Below the pieces are notes generated by a model, which worked only from the letters and a program-made list of their open reading frames with translations, did not search any database and was not told where the DNA came from. Source: Parcubacteria group bacterium GW2011_GWA2_45_30 (GTDB taxonomy: Bacteria > Patescibacteriota > Minisyncoccia > Sungbacterales > HO2-52-23). From it: DNA of 18,660 nt. Position 1 is the first letter of the stretch. The number at the start of each line of letters is the position of its first letter. Made by a program: the position numbers and the translations under genes. Below, piece after piece: positions 13,107-18,660 of this stretch. The stretch is taken from assembly GCA_001001625.1 (NCBI GenBank), contig LCKU01000006.1, positions 1 through 18,660 on the forward strand. Direction: 5' to 3'.

Positions 13107-15955
13107 TCCAAAGAAAACTTCATATTTTGATTCTGTTTTTCTGCGTTGCCGCCACGTATGCATTGCCGCATCAAATTGTTTCTGCGCAGGCAGTTTTGCC
13201 ATTTGATCTTCTGAACCTGAAAGCGCAAGATCCTTCGTTCACAATCCCGTACGATATTATTAAGGTTGCGGAGGCGTGGGACAGAATTAAAAATTCAATG
13301 CAGCCGCTCTCCAAAGTGATTATAGGCGTGGTGGATACTGATTTTCAGACCAATCACCCGGAATTGGAAGGCGTGGACATCGGCAGAAGCCCGATTTCTA
13401 CCGAAGTTATGAATGAGGCGCACGGAACCGCGGTTATGGGAATTATCGGCGCCAATAATATTTCCCGTTCCGGCTCATATACATTTCCGCATATGAACGG
13501 GATTCTTTCCGGCGCAACAACTAATTATATTTTGGGATTTCGGAAAATTATTAATTTTAGGAGGGACGAGTTAGAAAGCGCCCTGAACAGCTTAGTTGAC
13601 GGAGGAGCAGGGATTGTTAACATGTCGCTAGGTCATGTGCTGGAAACCGCACTTACGCCGGAGCAAAGGAGTGATGATCGATTTGCGGGTAAACAAATCG
13701 GCCAGACGGAATTTGGCAAATACGCAAACTTCTTTAATGATTATTTTTCCAAGCGCTCAGATATTTTATTTACTGTCGCGGCGGGGAACCAGAACGTGGA
13801 TGTGGTAAACCATGCGCCGGGCGGGCAGGCGAATAAACAAAATACTATTGCGGTCGGCGCAACCACCATTGTTGACGGCCGCACCGGAGGCATTTTCGGA
13901 TCTAATTTCGGATCAGGCGTTGCGCTTGTTGCTCCAGGAGAGAAGGTGTACGCGCCTACCGGATTTATAGCGCCGTTGGGTCTGGATGATTACTGGAACC
14001 CTTCGGGCCGTTCCGGCAGGTTTTTCGGCGGCACCTCCGCCTCGGCTCCCATGGTTACTGGAGTCGCGGGTTTAATCAAAGCTATCAAGCTAAATCTTTC
14101 TCCCGCTCAAATAAAACAAATCCTTCAAAAATCTGCGGATCCGATCACCGCCAGTACGACGGAAGAAATAGATAAGAAGTTGGGATCGGCTTGTAATGAC
14201 GGCAGGCCCGGTTTCCGTGGCTGCCGTCTGAATGCCGAGCGAGCAGCATGTCATCTGCTGGTTGGGTTGAATTGTGTTATAGCTTCATCACTCTCTCCCG
14301 GTCCGCAACCCGGACCGAATGTGGGTGACACGGTTTCTATTCCCATGCTCTCCGGCCGCATTCAGGGAATAGGAATGGAAATGGATGTCACTGGAGTCGC
14401 GGTTGCGGCTGACGGTACATCAGCCATCGTCGCCGAGAGTTCCGGAGAACTTTCAAGGGTTAATCTCCAAACAGGTCAGGTAACCACCATTGCTTTGGTA
14501 ACCCCAAATGGTATCGCAAGTCCGGTGATTGAACCCGGAGGAAACACCGTTCTCGTAATTACTGCACCCATGGCTGGCGGGGGAGCAAGTGGTCTTAAAA
14601 GGGTAAATCTTATTACAGGAGAGGTTACAACTATTATTGAACAAGGTATTGATCGCGGAGCTGCTTTGGCTTTAGAATCAGGAGGTACAACTGCTCTTGT
14701 TACACGCTCGGAGGGCGGACTTTTCAGAATTAATCTCGAAACCGGAGCCATAAGCGTTATTTCCGGCATCGGTGGCCTCGGCCTTGCGGTTGAGGCCGGA
14801 GGTCAAACCGCTCTCATCGCCGCAGGTTTTTTCGGCGGAGGAATTACATTCAACTGCAATCTCGTGCGCGTGGATCTTGTCACTGGAGATTTTACTCCGA
14901 TTGCTTCAGTATGTCTTTTGGGAGGCCATCCTGTTAGTGTTGCGATAGAGTCAGGAGGCGAAACCGCACTCGTTGCCACCAACGGTCAACTATTAGTAGG
15001 CGATTCCGGCGTAATCGCGCGGGTAAACCTCCAAACCGGTACCGTCACCATACTTTCATCCTGCCAGGGTTGTAGCTGGCCGCACCTTACTATGGAATCC
15101 TCGGGTCAGAGCGCTCTCTACATCGGCGATCTCAACCAATCCATTATTCGGTTTGATGTGATCGCACTGACGCAAACCACCCTTGCGCATTCTGACAGTC
15201 CTAAAGGCGTGGTTTTTGTTCCGAATGGGCAGGAAGCAATCACTGTGGCAGAAACTGGCAATTCCGGTAGAATTTCCCGCATTGCTCTTTCTACCGGCGT
15301 TGTAGAATGGCTCGCGTTCCCGGAACCCGTCACCGGTGGCATTACCATCAATCTTGCAGGCACACAGGCGTTCTTCAGTACATATACCGGAAGCGCTGGT
15401 TTATTGAAACGTTTAGATCTAACCACCAAGGAGGTGGATACTATAGCCGCAAGCCCCCTTGGTATGCTTGGGCTTGCACTTTATCCGGCAGGGACCAGCG
15501 CATTGGTTACAGCAAATGACGGGAAAAGTCTTCTCCGTGTTGATTTTGTATTAGGGAATACAACGGTGGTTACAGACGAGCTTCTAAATCCGGTTGCTGT
15601 GGCAATTGAGGGGGGAACCAGCGCATTAGTTGCAGCAGCCGGAAACAATGGTATACTTTTCCGTGTGGATCTTGATACAGGATCTGTCATTCCCCTTGTT
15701 ATGAATTTTCTCAAAGTGCTCTTCAGTGCCATCAGTCCTTCGGGACTTGCGATAGAAGATGAAGGAAACACTGTTCTTGTTGCGGGAGGAGGCGCATTGC
15801 TTCGTCTCAACCTTATCACACACTCTGTTGAGTCTATAAAATCTCTCATCTGTGGTATGTCAAACGGCGTGAGCGGTGTAGTTATTGAAGCTGGTGGATC
15901 CACTGCTCTTGTTTCGCATGAGGTGTGCGGGATATTAAGAATAAGGATACATTGA
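13097..15955 (+). CDS. secreted S8 (subtilisin-like) serine protease with beta-propeller repeats
   Basis: A 952-residue protein. A signal peptide (1-31, ending SAQA) is followed almost at once by the mature-type start (VAEAWDRI, 57-64), so there is no room for a propeptide. The catalytic triad is in family motifs: Asp80 in GVVDTDF, His109 in AHGTAVMG and Ser314 in GGTSASAPMVTG. The oxyanion residue is Asn231 in AAGN. The catalytic domain ends near 395. After a linker (SPGPQPGP), about twelve repeats of 35-45 residues follow (about 425-952). Each has a pattern like LAVEAGGQTALI...RVNLQTGTVT, typical of YVTN/NHL-like beta-propellers. Repeats of this kind usually bind protein or carbohydrate surfaces. 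No C-terminal anchor is seen, so the protease is probably released or held by its partners. ftsE starts 4 bases after the stop. Confidence 0.93.
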   Translation: MRKFQRKLHILILFFCVAATYALPHQIVSAQAVLPFDLLNLKAQDPSFTIPYDIIKVAEAWDRIKNSMQPLSKVIIGVVDTDFQTNHPELEGVDIGRSPISTEVMNEAHGTAVMGIIGANNISRSGSYTFPHMNGILSGATTNYILGFRKIINFRRDELESALNSLVDGGAGIVNMSLGHVLETALTPEQRSDDRFAGKQIGQTEFGKYANFFNDYFSKRSDILFTVAAGNQNVDVVNHAPGGQANKQNTIAVGATTIVDGRTGGIFGSNFGSGVALVAPGEKVYAPTGFIAPLGLDDYWNPSGRSGRFFGGTSASAPMVTGVAGLIKAIKLNLSPAQIKQILQKSADPITASTTEEIDKKLGSACNDGRPGFRGCRLNAERAACHLLVGLNCVIASSLSPGPQPGPNVGDTVSIPMLSGRIQGIGMEMDVTGVAVAADGTSAIVAESSGELSRVNLQTGQVTTIALVTPNGIASPVIEPGGNTVLVITAPMAGGGASGLKRVNLITGEVTTIIEQGIDRGAALALESGGTTALVTRSEGGLFRINLETGAISVISGIGGLGLAVEAGGQTALIAAGFFGGGITFNCNLVRVDLVTGDFTPIASVCLLGGHPVSVAIESGGETALVATNGQLLVGDSGVIARVNLQTGTVTILSSCQGCSWPHLTMESSGQSALYIGDLNQSIIRFDVIALTQTTLAHSDSPKGVVFVPNGQEAITVAETGNSGRISRIALSTGVVEWLAFPEPVTGGITINLAGTQAFFSTYTGSAGLLKRLDLTTKEVDTIAASPLGMLGLALYPAGTSALVTANDGKSLLRVDFVLGNTTVVTDELLNPVAVAIEGGTSALVAAAGNNGILFRVDLDTGSVIPLVMNFLKVLFSAISPSGLAIEDEGNTVLVAGGGALLRLNLITHSVESIKSLICGMSNGVSGVVIEAGGSTALVSHEVCGILRIRIH

Positions 15956-15959
15956 TATC

Positions 15960-16640
15960 ATGATTTTTTTCGATAACGTCTCAAAATTTTATAACCACAA
16001 TTCCGTTGCGTTAAAAGACGTGACGTTGAAAATCCGCCCCAAGGAATTTGTCGCCGTGGTGGGATCTTCGGGCGCCGGTAAAACCACATTTTTAAAATTA
16101 CTGATCCGCGAGGAGGAACCTTCGCGCGGCAAGATTTTCTTGGACGGCTCCGAAATTTCAGATATCGCCCGCGGTAATTTGCATGTATTGCGCCGCCGCA
16201 TCGGCACCATTTTTCAGGACTATAAACTTCTTCCCTCCAAGACCGCGTATGAGAATGTGGCCTTTGCCATGGAAGCCGCGGGAAAATCGGATGAGGAAAT
16301 AGATGAGGATGTGCCTCAATCCCTGGAAATTGTGGGACTTCGCGATAAAATGCACAATTTCCCTCATCAGTTGTCCGGCGGAGAAAAACAGCGGGTGGCG
16401 ATCGCGCGCGCGATTGTGAACCGGCCGGATGTAATTTTGGCGGATGAGCCGACCGGCAATCTTGACCCTATTAATACTTGGGAGATAATAAAGTTATTGC
16501 AAAAAATAAATGAACTTGGGACTACGGTGGTATTTGCATCGCATGACAAAGAGGTGATTAATATGATAAATAAGCGGGTGGTGGTGTTGGATAAGGGGAT
16601 GGTGGTGAGTGATAAGGAGAATGGAAAATATTTGGTCTAA
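15960..16640 (+). CDS. ftsE: cell division ATP-binding protein FtsE
   Basis: A 226-residue ABC ATPase that works with FtsX at the division site and in most bacteria controls peptidoglycan hydrolases from the cytoplasmic side. Walker A is GSSGAGKT (35-42), the Q-loop is FQD (Gln86), the signature is LSGGEKQ (138-144), Walker B is VILADE followed by PTGNLD, and the H-loop is His195. The length is typical. AAGGA lies 12 bases before the ATG, rather far for a Shine-Dalgarno. It follows the S8 protease gene by 4 bases and is separated from ftsX by 237 bases containing an inverted-repeat element. Confidence 0.95.
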   Translation: MIFFDNVSKFYNHNSVALKDVTLKIRPKEFVAVVGSSGAGKTTFLKLLIREEEPSRGKIFLDGSEISDIARGNLHVLRRRIGTIFQDYKLLPSKTAYENVAFAMEAAGKSDEEIDEDVPQSLEIVGLRDKMHNFPHQLSGGEKQRVAIARAIVNRPDVILADEPTGNLDPINTWEIIKLLQKINELGTTVVFASHDKEVINMINKRVVVLDKGMVVSDKENGKYLV

Positions 16641-16641
16641 C

Positions 16642-16790
16642 GTCATTATGCATCGCGCTCAAGAATTTCGGCTCAGATAAATGGAGCCGAAAACGGAATG
16701 GGAGCCATTCGGCAAAGCCGGTTTCCCTCATTCCGTTTTCTCACCATTTATTTCTTCGCCTACATTAATTTCGCGCGAACGCATAATGAC
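16642..16790. repeat. 149-nt imperfect inverted-repeat (MITE-like) element between ftsE and ftsX
   Basis: The outer arms are GTCATTATGCATCGCGC (16642-16658) and GCGCGAACGCATAATGAC (16773-16790). Further inward ATAAATGG (16677-16684) pairs with CCATTTAT (16744-16751), AAAACGGAATG (16690-16700) pairs with CATTCCGTTTT (16729-16739), and CGGC-AAA-GCCG (16710-16720) caps the hairpin. No target-site duplication is obvious. It starts 2 bases after the ftsE stop and contains no open frame of note. It could be a non-autonomous mobile element or a structured RNA in the ftsE-ftsX transcript. The remaining 87 bases to ftsX are AT-rich with TACAAT at 16851, a possible new promoter. Confidence 0.75.
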
Positions 16791-16877
16791 TCGACCTTGG
16801 AGTGAGACGAATTCCATTTTCTGGTTGAAATAGAATAAATTTTAATTATTTACAATTTGTAGATCGGCATAACTTTT

Positions 16878-17780
16878 ATGGCAACACTCAAACGAATTCT
16901 AAAAACCGGATTTTTGAATTTTAAGCGCAACGGCTGGTTATCAGCCGCGACCGTAATGGTCATGGTGCTGTCGCTTTTTGTTTTGGGAAATTTGATTTTT
17001 CTCTCGGCATTTGCCACCACTATTTTGGCCGAATTTAAATCTAAAATTGATGTATCTGTATATTTCACCGAGGATGCGCCGGAAGAAAATATTTTTGCCG
17101 TAAAAAAGGACTTGGAGTCGCATCCGGATGTGGCCGAGGTTGCGTATATTTCGCGTTCCGCGGCGCTCACGCTTTTTCGCGAACGCCATAAAGACGAAGA
17201 ACTGATTAGCCAGGCCCTGGAAGAACTTGGTGAAAATCCTCTGCAGGCGAGTTTGAACATCCGCGCCAAAAACCCCTCGCAGTATGCCGCAATCAGCGAA
17301 TTTTTGTCGGGTAAAAAATATCCGGTGGTGGAAAAAATAAATTATTTTGAAAATAAGCTTGTGATTGAGCGCCTGTCATCAATTTTAAATTCGGTGCGCG
17401 GCGGAGGATCGGTGCTGGTTCTGGTGCTTTCTATAATTGCGGTTTTGGTATCGTTCAATACCATTCGTATGGCAATTTTCACCATGCGCGAGGAGATCGG
17501 CATCATGCGTCTGGTGGGTGCCGCGCGCTGGTTCATCCGCGGGCCGTTTCTGGTGTCTGGAGTTTTATACGGCGCCTCGGCCGCCCTGCTTACCCTGCTT
17601 ATATTTTTTCCGCTGGTTTGGCTCATATCCCCACGTTTGATTTTGCTTATGCCGAGTTTTGATCTATTCCAGTATTTTCTCCTGAATTTTTTTGAGTTTG
17701 CCGCGGTTTTGTTCGGAACAGGAGTTTTAATCGGCGTATTTTCCAGTTTTCTGGCCGTGCGCAAATATTTAGACATATAG
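16878..17780 (+). CDS. ftsX: cell division protein FtsX
   Basis: A 300-residue membrane partner of FtsE. The topology is that of the family: one membrane helix (about 22-47), an extracytoplasmic domain (about 50-172, beginning IDVSVYFTED), then three helices (about 176-198, 219-248 and 268-293). The conserved cytoplasmic stretch MREEIGIMRLVGA (203-215) lies between the second and third helices. FtsEX passes ATP-driven changes to extracytoplasmic wall hydrolases or their activators. It has no clear Shine-Dalgarno and is unusually far from ftsE because of the inserted repeat element. A strong terminator follows. Confidence 0.94.
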   Translation: MATLKRILKTGFLNFKRNGWLSAATVMVMVLSLFVLGNLIFLSAFATTILAEFKSKIDVSVYFTEDAPEENIFAVKKDLESHPDVAEVAYISRSAALTLFRERHKDEELISQALEELGENPLQASLNIRAKNPSQYAAISEFLSGKKYPVVEKINYFENKLVIERLSSILNSVRGGGSVLVLVLSIIAVLVSFNTIRMAIFTMREEIGIMRLVGAARWFIRGPFLVSGVLYGASAALLTLLIFFPLVWLISPRLILLMPSFDLFQYFLLNFFEFAAVLFGTGVLIGVFSSFLAVRKYLDI

Positions 17781-17806
17781 ATTTTTTTCACATTTTGTGA
17801 TATTAT

Positions 17807-17834
17807 AAAATCGTTCCGATACCGGAACGATTTT
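17807..17834 (+). terminator. terminator after ftsX
   Basis: A perfect 12-bp stem (AAAATCGTTCCG at 17807-17818 with CGGAACGATTTT at 17823-17834) with loop ATAC ends in TTTT followed by AT-rich sequence. It lies 26 bases after the ftsX stop and 7 bases before the tRNA gene. Confidence 0.75.
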
Positions 17835-17841
17835 AAATTAT

Positions 17842-17912
17842 TGCGGGATCGTCTAACGGTAGGACACATGCCTCTGGAGCATGTTATCCTGGTTCGAATC
17901 CAGGTCCCGCAG
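17842..17912 (+). tRNA. tRNA-Gln (anticodon CUG)
   Basis: A 71-nt cloverleaf. The acceptor TGCGGGA/TCCCGCA has a U1-A72 pair and discriminator G73, both typical of glutamine tRNAs. The D-stem is GTCT/GGAC with GG in the loop. The anticodon stem is CATGC/GCATG with loop CTCTGGA, giving anticodon CTG (17874-17876). The T-arm is CCTGG/CCAGG with loop TTCGAAT. No CCA is encoded. The tRNA overlaps an upstream extension of the GIY-YIG reading frame, which rules out that longer frame. Confidence 0.93.
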
Positions 17913-17913
17913 C

Positions 17914-17968
17914 TCTTCGTCGCTACCGCTCCTCAGAGTCTGCGACCGCTTATACCAAGCGACGAAGA
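17914..17968 (+). repeat. 11-bp inverted repeat between tRNA-Gln and the GIY-YIG gene
   Basis: TCTTCGTCGCT (17914-17924) and AGCGACGAAGA (17958-17968) are perfect reverse complements around a 33-base loop. The repeat starts directly after the tRNA discriminator base, so it could help tRNA 3' processing or be part of the leader of the next gene. Confidence 0.6.
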
Positions 17969-17994
17969 CACTGAACCCGACGAAGGAGGGTGAA

Positions 17995-18249
17995 GTGCAA
18001 TTTATGTCATACTCCGTCTACATTCTCAAATGCGTTGATCAGTCTCTTTATGTCGGATACACAAATGCTCTCGAAAAGCGCCTTAAGCAGCATAATAATT
18101 CAAAATGGGGAGCGCATTACACAAAAATCAGGCGGCCGGTGAAACTGGTATACTCCGAACAATTTGAAACACTAATTGAAGCGCGGCGCCGCGAACAGAA
18201 AATCAAAGGCTGGCGTAGAGAAAAGAAATTAGCTTTAATTAAAAAATAG
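17995..18249 (+). CDS. single-domain GIY-YIG endonuclease-like protein
   Basis: An 84-residue protein. The GTG at 17995 is chosen because AGGAGG (17984-17989) lies five bases before it; the ATG at 18004 would leave a 14-base gap. The GIY-YIG core is visible: YSVYILK, then LYVGYT, the arginine in RLKQHN, and the metal-binding-type glutamate in EARRREQKIKGW. The length fits the UPF0213/YhbQ-like small GIY-YIG family, which has DNA nicking or cleavage activity in studied members. The C-terminus is lysine-rich. It follows tRNA-Gln and is followed by a large hairpin. Its physiological role cannot be told from sequence. Confidence 0.88.
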   Translation: MQFMSYSVYILKCVDQSLYVGYTNALEKRLKQHNNSKWGAHYTKIRRPVKLVYSEQFETLIEARRREQKIKGWRREKKLALIKK

Positions 18250-18260
18250 TCAGCGCGTCT

Positions 18261-18339
18261 CAGACCGTCCGAAAACTATCCGTCAACACCGGGTGTTGAA
18301 CGAAAAAACACCCGGTGTTTACAGTTTTCGGACGGTCTG
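18261..18339. repeat. nested double hairpin, 79 nt
   Basis: The outer arms are 17 bp and perfect: CAGACCGTCCGAAAACT (18261-18277) and its reverse complement (18323-18339). Inside them AACACCGGGTGTT (18285-18297) pairs perfectly with AACACCCGGTGTT (18307-18319). The hairpin begins 11 bases after the GIY-YIG stop. No T-run follows, so it is not a standard terminator. The inner arm resembles the palindrome in the glycoside hydrolase gene, suggesting a REP-like family. Confidence 0.85.
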
Positions 18340-18464
18340 TACTTGTACGATAACAAAAAACTTTTGGCAGTTTTGAGCCCGCATCGTAAAACCTGCTCGT
18401 CGTTCTTGAGAAAGTCGGCAAAAGACAAGATGGTTTATATGGATAATCTGCGAGATAAGTTAGC

Positions 18465-18513
18465 AAAAAGAAAAAGCACCGCGTAGGGACGGAACCCGTA
18501 CGAAGTGCCTTTT
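18465..18513 (-). terminator. terminator-like hairpin, minus-facing
   Basis: GCAC (18476-18479) pairs with GTGC (18505-18508), and CGTAGGG (18482-18488) pairs with CCCGTACG (18495-18502) with one bulge. On the minus strand the stem is followed by TTTTTCTTTTT. Flanking A and T runs could also let it act weakly on the plus strand. Confidence 0.6.
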
Positions 18514-18528
18514 CATATGAATACTATA

Positions 18529-18556
18529 ATGTTAGCAAATACACATAAGTTGTCAA
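18529..18556 (-). promoter_or_regulatory. minus-strand promoter facing a nearby terminator
   Basis: A perfect TTGACA (-35, 18551-18556 on the minus strand) is followed after 16 bases by TAACAT (18529-18534). A better -10, TATAGT (18523-18528), sits at a 22-base spacing. The terminator-like hairpin begins about 15 bases downstream, so the predicted transcript is only about 60 nt. Confidence 0.35.
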
Positions 18557-18660
18557 GTGTCTGATCGCGATCTCGGTACCACAAATCCTATCGGATTTGG
18601 CTACGGGACAAGCATTGCCTATACTAAGATTATTTTAACCGTGTCTCGCCCCGTAGTCAC

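Larger units (their letters stand above)
18340..18660. other. right-hand intergenic stretch, no convincing gene
   Basis: Apart from the minus-strand terminator and promoter listed separately, this stretch holds a 10-base palindrome GATCGCGATC (18563-18572) and a small hairpin CAAATCC/GGATTTG (18582-18599). The last 42 bases on the minus strand can be read as the end of a protein (VTTGRDTVKIILV then TAG at 18619-18621), but that is too short to claim. A plus-strand open frame ends in TAG at 18487-18489 without a credible start. Confidence 0.4.

Noticed and set aside
17881..17994. Longer GIY-YIG reading frame starting at 17881
   Set aside because: It begins inside tRNA-Gln. The AGGAGG at 17984 fixes the start at GTG 17995.
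18250..18489. Open frame after the GIY-YIG stop, continuing in the same frame to TAG at 18487
   Set aside because: It runs through the 79-nt hairpin, has only a TTG or a late ATG as possible starts, and shows no recognisable motif.
18619..18660. Possible C-terminal end of a minus-strand gene at the right edge
   Set aside because: Only 13 codons are visible, too few to support a call.
1..18660. CRISPR array, prophage genes or a full insertion sequence
   Set aside because: No regularly spaced direct repeats, cas genes, phage structural genes or transposase are present in the window.

Overview
The window looks like a piece of a bacterial genome from the Candidate Phyla Radiation (Patescibacteria, Parcubacteria-like). 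This is inferred from gene content and style: a divergent class A penicillin-binding protein, a DUF4015-type glycoside hydrolase, a membrane-anchored ClpC-like ATPase, a single-domain GIY-YIG protein, tRNAs without encoded CCA, and many small membrane or secreted proteins. UGA acts as a stop: prfB encodes a full release factor 2 with the in-frame UGA programmed frameshift, and several genes end in TGA. The SR1/Gracilibacteria-type recoding of UGA to glycine is therefore unlikely.

Layout. 1-4224: cell-wall genes. These are a secreted M15/DUF5715-like putative DD-peptidase (+), a MltB-like lytic transglycosylase (-) and a bifunctional PBP1-type penicillin-binding protein (-) with its own terminator. 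4351-5700: a membrane-anchored DUF4015 glycoside hydrolase whose coding sequence contains a perfect palindrome. 5742-8635: a two-gene minus-strand operon of a small membrane protein and a membrane-anchored AAA+ ATPase of the ClpA/ClpC type. 8640-8995: overlapping divergent promoters and a tRNA locus with a tRNA-Thr(CGU) that appears to sit inside the D-loop of a second tRNA-like fold. 8999-10160: a zinc-ribbon protein (-) and a CDP-alcohol phosphatidyltransferase (+).

10235-17780: prfB, then three tightly coupled genes, then ftsE and ftsX. prfB-ftsE-ftsX is a common bacterial neighbourhood, and here three genes sit inside it. Two encode membrane-anchored proteins that share a duplicated C-terminal domain of about 100 residues, which looks like a subtilisin propeptide (beta-alpha-beta-beta-alpha-beta). 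The third encodes a secreted S8 protease that lacks a propeptide and carries about twelve beta-propeller-type repeats. I infer a protease whose foldase/inhibitor domains are supplied in trans from membrane-anchored partners. A 150-nt inverted-repeat element lies between ftsE and ftsX.

17842-18660: tRNA-Gln(CUG), a GIY-YIG gene whose start is fixed by a strong Shine-Dalgarno sequence, then about 410 nt with no convincing gene. That stretch holds a nested 79-nt hairpin and a minus-strand promoter-terminator pair.

The strongest candidates for something undescribed are the nested tRNA structure (8749-8924) and the split-propeptide protease cassette (11341-15955).
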